Assembly (NCBI RefSeq): GCF_000711225.1
Contig: NZ_JOMG01000002.1
Location: forward strand, 570,501 to 634,500
DNA length: 64,000 nucleotides
Reading direction: 5' to 3'
From: Pelobacter seleniigenes DSM 18267
GTDB taxonomy: Bacteria; Desulfobacterota; Desulfuromonadia; Desulfuromonadales; Geopsychrobacteraceae
Part shown: one piece after another, positions 17,384 through 25,298 of the stretch
How positions within the stretch are numbered: the stretch's first letter is position 1
Layout of the letters: every line of letters starts with the position of its first letter
Program-made: the position numbers and the translations under genes
The notes under the pieces: model-generated
The model's database searches: none
What the model was told of the DNA's origin: nothing
The model's input: the letters and a program-made list of their open reading frames with translations, nothing else

Positions 17384-17680
17384 ATGAAGACATTTGAAAA
17401 ATATTTTCTCTTTCTCTTTGCCATCGTTGTGCTCCTGGGCATTTTTTTCTACAACACCTGGTCGTACCGTTGCGGTCATTGCACCGCTTCATCACTGCTC
17501 TCTATCAGTGCTCCGGCATTGGTTTTGTTCATCTGTAATCTGCTGGCTGGAATTGCCCTGCTGTTGTTTCGGCGGCGCAACAATCACCATCAGAAAAAGC
17601 GCAGTTGCCGCTGTGGTGCAGTGCTGTCTGAAGCCTGGAGTTACTGCCCCTCCTGCGGACAGAGCGTCGAACAGAGATAA
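17384..17680 (+). CDS. Membrane protein with C-terminal zinc ribbon
   Basis: 98 aa with two hydrophobic helices (FLFLFAIVVLLGIFFYNTW and a second around APALVLFICNLLAGIALLLF). A CGHC pair lies in the loop between them and a C-terminal ribbon reads CRCGAVLSEAWSYCPSCGQ. It is the last gene of the metal operon, 87 nt after the other zinc-ribbon gene. The ribosome site (AGTG) is weak. Function unknown. Confidence 0.7.
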   Translation: MKTFEKYFLFLFAIVVLLGIFFYNTWSYRCGHCTASSLLSISAPALVLFICNLLAGIALLLFRRRNNHHQKKRSCRCGAVLSEAWSYCPSCGQSVEQR

Positions 17681-17687
17681 CCCCCCC

Positions 17688-17718
17688 TTGCCCTCCAAAC
17701 TGTTTTCTGTGCTATAAT
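17688..17718 (+). promoter_or_regulatory. Extended -10 promoter for RNA element copy 2
   Basis: TGCTATAAT (17710-17718) is a perfect extended -10. TTGCCC at 17688-17693 is a poor -35 with 19-bp spacing, which an extended -10 can tolerate. Transcription would start near 17725, after the zinc-ribbon gene stop, making the element an independent unit of about 205 nt. Confidence 0.6.
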
Positions 17719-17751
17719 TATATTACCTCAAAGCAATAAGGAGGAAGACAG

Positions 17752-17799
17752 ATGACAGTCTCTGAGCCACCATGCTGGTTAAAGTCGTACTTAGCTTAA
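17752..17799 (+). CDS. 15-aa peptide MTVSEPPCWLKSYLA
   Basis: ATG 17752 to TAA 17797, with GGAGG 7 nt upstream. It shares MTVSEPP with the peptide at 13070 and then diverges. Identity at the DNA level over the first seven codons, including third positions, suggests that RNA sequence as well as peptide is under constraint. Confidence 0.5.
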   Translation: MTVSEPPCWLKSYLA

Positions 17800-17890
17800 G
17801 AATGAACAGGTTACATTCGGATTGCCGGTAAAAGGCAATTCGCAAAAGGTTCCCTTCGTGGGGATCTTCTCAGAAGCAAAAAGAACAAAA

Positions 17891-17928
17891 AAAACGTCCC
17901 GGACCCTTCCGGGGCGTTTTTTCTTTTT
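17891..17928 (+). terminator. Rho-independent terminator of RNA element copy 2
   Basis: AACGTCCCGGA (17893-17903) pairs with TCCGGGGCGTT (17908-17918) with one G-U pair, followed by a T-rich run TTTTTTCTTTTT and preceded by a long A-run. It is a strong terminator and may work in both directions. Confidence 0.88.
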
Positions 17929-17998
17929 GAAAGATTGCCACCACCACCGAAATATTTAACCACAGGTTGTCCGGACAAAAGCCAAGTCGCTTTATTTA

Positions 17999-18026
17999 TT
18001 GACATTTATTAAATTCTACCTATACT
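17999..18026 (+). promoter_or_regulatory. Sigma-70 promoter of the hybrid kinase gene, with a long 5' leader
   Basis: TTGACA (17999-18004) and TATACT (18021-18026) are spaced by 16 bp. The predicted start near 18033 gives a leader of about 215 nt before the ATG at 18249. The leader contains several possible hairpins: CCCC-GCAA-GGGG, GCAGC-GAT-GCTGC, and TCCGG/CCGGA. I could not match it to a riboswitch class. Confidence 0.65.
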
Positions 18027-18248
18027 GGAACATATTCACCCACCCCGCAAGGGGAGTCATTCTGATTTCGATGCATTTTTGCCTGCAGCGATGCTGCAAG
18101 GGACTTCTCCGTTCCAGCAGTGAGCCAATGGCTTAAGCCGATTTATCCGGTATCAACCCGGACCGCAAGCTCAGAGTTCAGGCGTTAGGTTCCCTCTGTT
18201 CAGGGCTTGTTGTTCTGTTGTTTCACCCCGGCGACGCGGAGACTCGGA

Positions 18249-21200
18249 ATGACTCCATCGGCACTGCTCAAAATCGCTCTATTCCTGCCTCTGTTATTAG
18301 CGTCTCTGTTGACTCATTCCGCTGTTGCTACGGAACACCTGACCCTGCAATTATCCTGGCATCACCAATTTCAATTCGCTGGCTACTACATGGCCGAAGC
18401 CAAGGGATTTTTCCGTCATCAGGGGCTGGAGGTCGAAATCCGTACCGTTGATCAGGCAGAAGATACCGTCGCAGAAGTTCTGAGCGGCCGCGCTGATTTC
18501 GGGGTTTCCAGCAGCGGCCTGCTGGTCGAACGCAGCCTCGGCCGGCCGGTGATCGCGGTGGCGGCAATATTTCAGGATGCGCCAACCATCTTCCTGACCC
18601 TGCAAAGTTCCGGGCTGGCTTCGCCTGCCGACTTTAAGGGGAAACGGGTCATGCTCTCCCCCGGTTATCAGAGCCTGCCACTGATCGCTTTGCTGTATAA
18701 AGAGCATCTGTTGCAGGATATTGACCGCATTGAAACAAGCTTTGACGTCCATTCCCTGCTCAAGGGAGATACCGATGTCTTCAATGCCTACCGCAGCAAC
18801 GAACCGTATCAGCTACAATCCGAAGGCTATCCCGTCAACATCATTGATCCTCGCGACTACGGCATCCACTTTTACAGCGACATTTTGTTCACCAGTGAAA
18901 GTTACCTTACACAACACCCGGAAACGGTCGAACGCTTCCGTACTGCGGCCATCAAGGGTTGGCAATATGCGTTGGAACATATTGATGAAACCATCGCTCT
19001 GCTCAAACAGCGCTACCAGGTCACCAAAAGCGAAGCCGGACTGCGTTATGAAGCAATGGTCATCAAAGGACTGGTCCAGCCAGATGGGGCGGATATCGGC
19101 CATATGGACCTGGCCCGCTGGGCGCAAATCGCCCATCAGTTAATCGTCTCCGGGCAAATTTCGACTGATTTCCATCTGACTGATGATTTTCTCTATGCAC
19201 CACCACCAGGAATAGATTGGCGTGCGTTGCGCTCTTGGGTCATTGGCGCGGCAAGCACAATCGTCGGCCTGCTGTTCTTTCTGACCCTGCTATCACGGGC
19301 GAATTACCGCGCCCAAAGGGCGCTGGCTCAACTGGAAAACAGTAAAACCCGCTATCGCGAACTGGCCGGCCGGGTTCCCGGACTGATTTACAGCGCCGCC
19401 CTTGCTTCCTGCCAGGTCGACTTTCCGCCCTCGGCTGAAACGGTGCTCGGTTACCCAACCGACTATCTGCATGAGCATCCGAACCTCTGGACGGAGTCCA
19501 TTCATCCGCAGGATCAACCTCGGGTTGCCGCCGTTCTGGCTGGCTTGCCGTTGGACAAGACCCATGAACTTGAATACCGCATCCGCAATCGACAGGGCGC
19601 ATGGCTCTGGATCAACGATCGCTTCATCAAACGCCTCGATGCGGAACGTGGCGAGGTTATCGATGGGGTCGCCATCGATATCACCGAAAAGAAATCCGCT
19701 CAGGAAAAGCAGCAGCAGGCGGATCAGCTATTGCGCCAGGCTCTTGATGCCGTCTCCGACGGAATCTGGGAGTGGGATATCCCTAACGGAACTTTAATCC
19801 TTGATGCCCATAGTAAAGAGCTGTTCGGGCTGACTCCCGCAACAACCATCAGTTATGACGATATCCTCAGCCGGATCGGAAAAAAGGATGTCGCCAGGGT
19901 TATTGCAGAGTTGGAAGCACATGTTAACGGCCATAGCGTAAAATTTGATCACATCTTCAGTGTCAATCGTCCCGATGGTTCACAGGTCTGGATCCGTGGT
20001 CGCGGCCGGGTCATTGAGCGTGATCCTGGCGGCCAGGGTCTGCGCATGATCGGAACCAATGTCGACGTCACCGAGCGGATACGGGCAGAAGAAAAACGTC
20101 TGGAAAGTGAAAAACGCTTTCGCAACCTTATCGAGCAGGTTGCTAACCTGGCAATTCAAGGTTATGACGAACAGCGGCGGGTCATTTTCTGGAACAAAGC
20201 CAGTGAGCTGCTATACGGATATTCCGAAGCGGAAGCATTGGGGCAAAAACTGGAGGATCTGATTATTCCCGAAGCGTTGCGCGATCAAGTGACAAAGGAT
20301 ATTCAGCGCTGGCTCACAGAAGGGATTTCGATTCCTGCCGGGGAACTGTCGTTGATCGATAAAGACGGACATGAAGTGACGGTCTTTTCTTCTCATGTCC
20401 TGCATCAGATGTCCACCGGCCAAGAACTGTTCTGCATCGACATCGATATGCGCCCGATCAAAGAGGCCGAACAAAAACGCCTGGAATTGGAGGAACAACT
20501 GCGACAAGCTTATAAGATGGAAGCAATCGGCACCATGGCAGGCGGCATTGCCCATGATTTTAACAATACCCTGGCCATTATTCTCGGTAATGTTGAAATG
20601 TCGTTGCGGAAACTCCCCGATGACAGCCGACCAGCTAAACACCTGCGCCAAGCCAAAACTGCAATTATGCGGGCCAAAGACCTGGTCAAGCAGATTCTTA
20701 TCTACAGCAGGCAGGGAACGCACAACAAGGGCGCGTTGCGTATTGCTGCCGTGATCAGGGATGTGATCAAGATGCTGCGCTCCACCATACCGGCGACGGT
20801 CCGCATAGAGCTTGTCGTTGCAAATTCCGCCGATAGCGCCATCGTTTCCGCTGACGCCACACAGTTGCAGCAAATTGTCGTCAATCTCTGCAATAATGCA
20901 GTGCAGGCCATGCAGGAAAAGGGAACTCTGAAAATCAATCTGAGCCAGATCAATATGACCACGCCGGACCTGCCTCCGGATAAAGACCTACCAGCAGGGG
21001 ATTACCTGCTGTTGAGCGTTGCCGATGACGGTTGCGGGATTCCTGCCGCAAACATAGCCAGGATATTCGACCCGTTTTTTACCACCAAAGGGGTTGGCGA
21101 AGGCACTGGCATGGGGCTGGCGGTCGTCGAAGGGATTGTCGAAAGTCATGGAGGTTTCATACGGGTCGATAGCAGCCCAGGCCAGGGCACGTTATTCCAG

Positions 21201-21650
21201 GTTTATTTGCCGACCCTGGCCGATGAGTCTATCAGAGAGCAAGGCCCTTCACCAAGGGCGGCAACTCCCCCCAGAGGGAAAGAAAATATTCTGCTGGTGG
21301 ATGATGAAGAGCTGCTGCTGGATATCGGCCGACAGATTTTGGAAGAATACGGTTACCGAGTGCAAACTGCGGCTAACGGCAGCACCGCCCTGGAGTTGAT
21401 CCGCAGCCAACCCGGCGCATTCGACCTGGTTATCACTGATCAAACCATGCCCGATCTGACCGGAAAAGAACTGGCGCGGGAGCTGGGACAACTGTACCCC
21501 GAGCTACCGATTATCTTGTGCAGTGGTTACAATACCGTCCAGGAAAGAAACTCTACGGAAGACCTCGGAATTCGGGAATATTGTCAGAAGCCATTGGATA
21601 TGGACCTCCTGGTCAAAACAATCCGGAGGGTCCTGGACAACAACCCCTGA
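18249..21650 (+). CDS. Hybrid sensor histidine kinase with NMT1/THI5-like periplasmic domain
   Basis: 1133 aa from the ATG at 18249, where a signal peptide begins (ALLKIALFLPLLLASLLTHS). Residues about 28-300 form an NMT1/THI5-like solute-binding domain (LSWHHQFQFAGYYMAEAKGF, SPGYQSLPLIALLY). One membrane helix lies near 326-345. Three PAS domains follow (about 360, 490 and 625), then HisKA with the phospho-acceptor in GTMAGGIAHDFNNTLAI (about 763), HATPase (GTGMGLAVVEGI) and a C-terminal receiver (LLVDDEELLLD, Asp in LVITDQTMPD, Lys in CQKPLD). It should sense a small molecule in the periplasm. THI5-type folds bind pyrimidines in thiamine uptake but also other ligands in kinases. Confidence 0.92.
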   Translation: MTPSALLKIALFLPLLLASLLTHSAVATEHLTLQLSWHHQFQFAGYYMAEAKGFFRHQGLEVEIRTVDQAEDTVAEVLSGRADFGVSSSGLLVERSLGRPVIAVAAIFQDAPTIFLTLQSSGLASPADFKGKRVMLSPGYQSLPLIALLYKEHLLQDIDRIETSFDVHSLLKGDTDVFNAYRSNEPYQLQSEGYPVNIIDPRDYGIHFYSDILFTSESYLTQHPETVERFRTAAIKGWQYALEHIDETIALLKQRYQVTKSEAGLRYEAMVIKGLVQPDGADIGHMDLARWAQIAHQLIVSGQISTDFHLTDDFLYAPPPGIDWRALRSWVIGAASTIVGLLFFLTLLSRANYRAQRALAQLENSKTRYRELAGRVPGLIYSAALASCQVDFPPSAETVLGYPTDYLHEHPNLWTESIHPQDQPRVAAVLAGLPLDKTHELEYRIRNRQGAWLWINDRFIKRLDAERGEVIDGVAIDITEKKSAQEKQQQADQLLRQALDAVSDGIWEWDIPNGTLILDAHSKELFGLTPATTISYDDILSRIGKKDVARVIAELEAHVNGHSVKFDHIFSVNRPDGSQVWIRGRGRVIERDPGGQGLRMIGTNVDVTERIRAEEKRLESEKRFRNLIEQVANLAIQGYDEQRRVIFWNKASELLYGYSEAEALGQKLEDLIIPEALRDQVTKDIQRWLTEGISIPAGELSLIDKDGHEVTVFSSHVLHQMSTGQELFCIDIDMRPIKEAEQKRLELEEQLRQAYKMEAIGTMAGGIAHDFNNTLAIILGNVEMSLRKLPDDSRPAKHLRQAKTAIMRAKDLVKQILIYSRQGTHNKGALRIAAVIRDVIKMLRSTIPATVRIELVVANSADSAIVSADATQLQQIVVNLCNNAVQAMQEKGTLKINLSQINMTTPDLPPDKDLPAGDYLLLSVADDGCGIPAANIARIFDPFFTTKGVGEGTGMGLAVVEGIVESHGGFIRVDSSPGQGTLFQVYLPTLADESIREQGPSPRAATPPRGKENILLVDDEELLLDIGRQILEEYGYRVQTAANGSTALELIRSQPGAFDLVITDQTMPDLTGKELARELGQLYPELPIILCSGYNTVQERNSTEDLGIREYCQKPLDMDLLVKTIRRVLDNNP

Positions 21651-21711
21651 TGGGGATTTGGACTCTCCAAGCGGTGGCATTTCAGGAGAATGGACAACGC
21701 GCCTGCAGTGA

Positions 21712-21897
21712 TTATGGCGCTCGCTGACGACGCTTTTGCATATAGTAATCAAGCAGTCCGCGCAGCAGCCCGACCCCTGCTTCACCAATAATCAGGCCTT
21801 CTCGAACCGTCAGCAATCTCAGGCGAAGATCATAGCGCAGCAGTTCGCCACGCAGAACCAGCTCCTTTTTTCTGTTTTCCAGCTTGCCGCCTCCCAT
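21712..21897 (-). CDS. YqjK-like small protein
   Basis: 61 aa, basic. Its ATG overlaps the stop of the preceding gene by one base (TGATG). ENRKKELVLRGELLRYDLRL resembles the start of enterobacterial YqjK (R-R-K-x-x-L, then R-x-D-L). It is third in a DUF883 / DUF1469 / YqjK-like order identical to E. coli yqjDEK. That gene order is the main support; the sequence similarity alone is weak. Confidence 0.6.
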   Translation of the reverse strand: MGGGKLENRKKELVLRGELLRYDLRLRLLTVREGLIIGEAGVGLLRGLLDYYMQKRRQRAP

Positions 21898-22253
21898 CAG
21901 GATACCCCGCAGTCTTTTTTCAATTCGCTTCGGGTTGTTTCAAAAGGTGCCGGGCCGCGACAAAGTCCGCTCCGCACCCGCAGCCAGCCCAGCAACCCGC
22001 TCAGGAGACAACCCAGCCCGCAGCCTAGACAGAGCCAGGGACGATATTCCGGCGGGGCCAAGAGCAGCACTGTCACCACGACAAGGGTCACGCCCAAAGC
22101 CAGCAGCAGCAGGCTGAGCAGGGCAACAACCAACAGGCGAATGAAGCGCTCCTGTTCTTCTCGCAGTTCGACGGCAAACAGTTCAAAGCGGTTGACCAAC
22201 AGCGCGAAGAAGCTGTCCCAGGCCCCATGCAGGGTTTGTTTCAGCAGCGTCAT
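21897..22253 (-). CDS. YqjE-like phage-holin-fold membrane protein (DUF1469)
   Basis: 118 aa from the ATG at 22253, which overlaps the upstream TGA (TGATG). Two helices are clear: LLVVALLSLLLLALGVTLVV and WLCLGCGLGCLLSGLLGWL. An amphipathic N-terminus (FFALLVNRFELFAVELREEQ) precedes them, as in the DUF1469/Holin-X family. In E. coli YqjE works with the ribosome- and membrane-associated YqjD. The role here is inferred from gene order. Confidence 0.8.
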   Translation of the reverse strand: MTLLKQTLHGAWDSFFALLVNRFELFAVELREEQERFIRLLVVALLSLLLLALGVTLVVVTVLLLAPPEYRPWLCLGCGLGCLLSGLLGWLRVRSGLCRGPAPFETTRSELKKDCGVS

Positions 22254-22558
22254 CAACGGCCGCGCCGCAACAGCAACCCCACCAGCAGGCCGACGCCGAG
22301 GGAAATCCCGGCAGACTGATAGGGATAGTCCCGAATCAGCTGATCGGTACGCTTCACCTGCTCCTGTACTTTCTCTTCAACACTCTCATAACGGTCTTTC
22401 ACCGCGTCGAGAGTGTCCTGCAATCTGGCTCTGGCTTCCTTGGTCTTTTCGTCGACTTCCCCGGGCAGACTGGAGATCAGATCTTCAGCGTCTTTCAGCA
22501 GCTTCTGGTAATCTTTTGCCAGTTTCTCTTTGCTTTTTTCAAATTTGGTAGGACTCAA
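22253..22558 (-). CDS. YqjD/ElaB-like membrane-anchored ribosome-associated protein (DUF883)
   Basis: 101 aa starting at TTG 22558, because GGAGG ends 5 nt upstream of it; a longer frame to 22615 has no site. The N-terminal two thirds is an amphipathic helix with many Lys and Glu (EKLAKDYQKLLKDAEDLIS). The C-terminus is the hallmark YPYQSAGISLGVGLLVGLLL with RRGR at the end. E. coli homologues sit in the inner membrane and bind ribosomes in stationary phase. First gene of the three-gene operon. Confidence 0.85.
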   Translation of the reverse strand: MSPTKFEKSKEKLAKDYQKLLKDAEDLISSLPGEVDEKTKEARARLQDTLDAVKDRYESVEEKVQEQVKRTDQLIRDYPYQSAGISLGVGLLVGLLLRRGR

Positions 22559-22739
22559 AACAACCTCCACGAAAGGGAAAGAGAAGAGGAACCATTTGCC
22601 CCGTAACAGGGACAATGGCTCTTTACCATTTTGAAAATTAAGTCTAGCATAGATTTCCAGCTGAGCCAGAAGAACCCAAGTTTTTCAATGTTCGGCTGGC
22701 AATTTCGGAAACGGACAACCTCAAACTTCAAGCGAATCG

Positions 22740-23600
22740 ATGTCATCCCCGGACCCACGATTATTCAGCGCCCGCAACCGCCGGCTGATTCTGCTTCTGA
22801 TTACCGGGCACCTGCTTTGGAGCGGACTGGTGGTCAGCCTGCATTACGCTGGAATGCTCGTCACCAAAAGCGGTCCCTGGTGGGATTTCGGTTTCATTGC
22901 CGTACAGCTTTTTGCGGCGGCACAATTGCTGCTGCCCGCACTGCTGCTCGAGCCGGCAGAGCGCCAACGGGGGTTCTACCTGTTCTGGGGCACGGCGCTG
23001 GCGGTACTGACCTGGTCTTTCAGTCAACTGCCGGCCGTCGACGACTGGCAACCGCTGCTCAACGCAGGTAAAGCAGGTTTTTTACTGCTCACGGCAACCC
23101 TTATCGGTACGGTTCTGGCGCAGTACGTCAAACGCCTGTGGGAAATCATTCCCATCTGCCTGGCTATGACCATTGCCGATTTTTCCAGTTGGCTGCTCGG
23201 CCCAACGGCAGAATTCAGCCGCCAGATTCAAACCTACTATACGGCGCCGACCGGGCCGAAACCGCTGATTGACATGGTGCTGGTCAAGTTTGCCTTTCCC
23301 GACTCCGCTCGCCTGCTGCCGGTCTTCGGCATATCCGATTGGATCATGGTGGTTTTCTTTATCAGCGTTGCCAACCGCTATCGGAAAAATGACAATCTGC
23401 TCGGCGTTGCCGGCAGCACGATTGCCCGGCAAAAACGACTCCGGTGCTATGTACCGATCCCTGTTGTGGCCCTCTGCGGAGCACTGGTCTGGGCGCAAAG
23501 CGGGCACCTGTTTATCCCGGCACTCCCGCTAATTGCTGGCGTTACTTTGCTCTGGCATACTCTTGGGGCTTTGCTCAGCTGGCGGCAGGCGGCTAGGTGA
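22740..23600 (+). CDS. Polytopic membrane protein with presenilin-like aspartyl protease motifs
   Basis: 286 aa with eight or nine hydrophobic segments. Three motifs occur in the order and spacing of presenilin/signal-peptide-peptidase proteases: Asp147 within a helix (CLAMTIADFSSWLLG), Asp200 in VFGISDWIMVVFF (compare GxGD), and Pro260-Ala261-Leu262 in FIPALPLIAG (compare PAL). The archaeal homologue PSH has Asp162, Asp220 and PAL near 272. The GISD form differs from the canonical GLGD, so this is a divergent candidate and not a firm call. The start ATG lacks a strong site. It may cleave membrane peptides. Confidence 0.55.
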   Translation: MSSPDPRLFSARNRRLILLLITGHLLWSGLVVSLHYAGMLVTKSGPWWDFGFIAVQLFAAAQLLLPALLLEPAERQRGFYLFWGTALAVLTWSFSQLPAVDDWQPLLNAGKAGFLLLTATLIGTVLAQYVKRLWEIIPICLAMTIADFSSWLLGPTAEFSRQIQTYYTAPTGPKPLIDMVLVKFAFPDSARLLPVFGISDWIMVVFFISVANRYRKNDNLLGVAGSTIARQKRLRCYVPIPVVALCGALVWAQSGHLFIPALPLIAGVTLLWHTLGALLSWRQAAR

Positions 23601-23622
23601 GGACAATTATTTAACAAGGCAT

Positions 23623-24552
23623 GTGAGATTCATTGTGGAAAAAGAAAAATTTATCCGGGCTTTTCAGAACGCCCACCCGTTGCCCGTAGAAGATATCGAA
23701 GCGGCCAGAGCCCTGGAACACAGTCGCTCTTCCCGCACCAGCAAGGTTGCCTACGCCGGCACCATCGATAATGTCATTACCGACACCCGCAACGAAACCA
23801 GGGTGCGGATCTATTCCCCGGCCGGCCGCGGCCCGTTCCCGGCGATCCTGTACATGCATGGCGGAGGGTTCAGCCTGGGCAGCCCGGAGACTTCGGACAA
23901 TGTCTGCCGGATCATTTCAGCCACGGCAAAAGCAGTGCTGGTGAGCGTCGATTACGGTCTGGCGCCGGAACACAAGTTTCCATTCGCCCTGGAAGAGTGT
24001 TACCGGGTCGCCCGCTGGATGCTGGATAACGACATCCCCCTCAATATCAGGTCCGATCAACTGGCGGTAGCCGGGGACAGTGCAGGGGGCAACCTGGCGG
24101 TCGGAGTCTGTCTCTTAGCCCGTCAACGCAAAGATTTCCAGCCCGCTTATCAGCTGCTGCTCTGCCCACTGCTGGATTATCGGACCGAGCATGCCGACAA
24201 AATCAGCAAAATAGCAGAAATCATGCTGACGACCAAAAACAGTCGCACTTTCCGCGACTACTATCTCAATGAGCTCAGTGAGGTCAATCATCCGCTGGTG
24301 TCACCACTGCTGGCAGACGATTTTTCCGCGCTCCCCCCGGCGACGATTGTCACTGCTGAATTGGATCCGCTGGCGGCTGAAGCAATCGCCTATGGTGAAA
24401 AACTCAGCGCCGCCGGAGTTGCGGTTAAACATCGCCACTACGCCGGGTTGATCCACGATTTTGTGCTCTTTGTCGGCCCCCTGAAGGAAGCGGCGGAAGC
24501 CGCAAAAACCGTCGGCGAGGACCTTGCGGAGAGATTTCGGAGTATGGATTGA
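23623..24552 (+). CDS. Alpha/beta hydrolase, hormone-sensitive-lipase (family IV) esterase
   Basis: 309 aa if it starts at GTG 23623 (AAGG close upstream); GTG 23635 is an alternative. No ATG lies near the conserved N-terminus. Key motifs are the oxyanion HGGGFSLGSPE, the nucleophile elbow GDSAGGNLAVGV, a Glu/Asp in TAELDPLAAEA, and the catalytic His in AGLIHDFVLF. The family hydrolyses short-chain carboxylic esters in the cytoplasm. Its gene begins 22 nt after the presenilin-like gene, so they may be cotranscribed. Confidence 0.88.
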   Translation: MRFIVEKEKFIRAFQNAHPLPVEDIEAARALEHSRSSRTSKVAYAGTIDNVITDTRNETRVRIYSPAGRGPFPAILYMHGGGFSLGSPETSDNVCRIISATAKAVLVSVDYGLAPEHKFPFALEECYRVARWMLDNDIPLNIRSDQLAVAGDSAGGNLAVGVCLLARQRKDFQPAYQLLLCPLLDYRTEHADKISKIAEIMLTTKNSRTFRDYYLNELSEVNHPLVSPLLADDFSALPPATIVTAELDPLAAEAIAYGEKLSAAGVAVKHRHYAGLIHDFVLFVGPLKEAAEAAKTVGEDLAERFRSMD

Positions 24553-24669
24553 GAATCCGCCAGAGGGTTGCCAAACAACCAGCTCTGCCCGTAAAAAGAC
24601 CGCCCCAGATTGGGACTTTTTTGGCAGCAGGCAACTTGGCTTGCAACAGTCCTGCTATGCAACAATCGC

Positions 24670-25020
24670 TCAGCGCCGGCGGGCCAGGCTTTTAACCAGA
24701 TCGGTTTCACTCTGGCGGCCGAGAGCGTCCAAAGCTTCCAGCGCGGTGGAGACGTTTTCTTTGGCATCTCCGGTCAGGTAGGCCAGCAGAAAAGCGGCCA
24801 GATCGGCCCTTGCTGAGGCATGTTTTTCTGCCAAAGTTCGTTTGCGGCCGGCGGCAAGCCAGAGGTCGGCCGAGCGTTTCTGATGATGACTGATGGCCCG
24901 CCCGGTGAGTGCCAACTTGGCGTCCAAAGAGACTTGCTCTTCAGTTCGGAACAGGGCCATAATATCTTCCGGATAATCCTCCTGAATCAATTCAACAAGA
25001 CGGATGAGCTTATTTTTCAC
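24670..25020 (-). CDS. Hypothetical helical protein
   Basis: 116 aa from GTG 25020 with AGAGG upstream. It is all-helical and basic, with KLIRLVELIQEDYPEDIMAL near the start and LAAFLLAYLTGDAKENVSTA later; the C-terminus ends LARRR. It is the third gene of an operon after the GIY-YIG and YheU genes. No family is recognised. Confidence 0.6.
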   Translation of the reverse strand: MKNKLIRLVELIQEDYPEDIMALFRTEEQVSLDAKLALTGRAISHHQKRSADLWLAAGRKRTLAEKHASARADLAAFLLAYLTGDAKENVSTALEALDALGRQSETDLVKSLARRR

Positions 25021-25028
25021 ACAGACCT

Positions 25029-25298
25029 CTACTTCTGTTTTGGTTGGCGGTCTTCGCAGGGAACCAGATTGGCGGTCTGCGAACTGAAATCAAAAACAAT
25101 CTGTACTTTGTTCCGTTCCAACTGGCGATAGACCTGGGCAACTTTGTCGGCCAGGGTACACCCGGCCTGATCCCAGTCCACACCATCACGGCTGACGAAT
25201 TCCTCGATCATGGCCCGCAGGGTTTCAGGAGCCAGTTGTTGATAAGGAACGATGATGCCTTCATCCGCAGACAGGTTTCCGTGGTTCTCTTCAGTCAT
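25029..25298 (-). CDS. yheU: YheU-family protein (UPF0270)
   Basis: 89 aa; GAGGATTCCC precedes the ATG. The core IIVPYQQLAPETLRAMIEEF, then DGVDWDQAGCTLADKVAQVY matches E. coli YheU (IPWQDLSPETL... TL..KV..V..QL). The C-terminus is about 15 residues longer than usual. The biochemical role of the family is unknown. It overlaps the end of the GIY-YIG gene by 8 nt. Confidence 0.82.
   Translation of the reverse strand: MTEENHGNLSADEGIIVPYQQLAPETLRAMIEEFVSRDGVDWDQAGCTLADKVAQVYRQLERNKVQIVFDFSSQTANLVPCEDRQPKQK

Larger units (their letters stand above)
17725..17928 (+). ncRNA. Structured RNA element with embedded 15-aa peptide, copy 2
   Basis: It has the same order as the element at 13054: ribosome site GGAGGAAGAC, ATGACAGTCTCTGAGCCACC, a 9-bp hairpin CGGATTGCC/GGCAATTCG (17818-17826 with 17834-17842), the block GGTTCCCTTCGTGGGGATCT (from 17848) and a terminator. 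From the ATG, the hairpin begins at +66 (copy 1: +68) and the block at +96 (copy 1: +98). Hairpin sequences differ but pairing is kept, which points to RNA structure. It has its own promoter and lies at the other end of the metal operon. Confidence 0.65.

Noticed and set aside
17725-17928. Identification of the MTVSEPP element as a Moco or Tuco riboswitch because of TCTGAGCCA
   Set aside because: Only a short stretch resembles what I recall of that motif and the remaining architecture could not be matched by eye; left as unclassified.
18249-19200. Thiamine-precursor transport gene (ThiY-like) with a TPP riboswitch
   Set aside because: The THI5-like domain is fused to a full hybrid kinase, and the leader lacks the TPP aptamer landmarks CTGAGA and ACCTGATCTGG.
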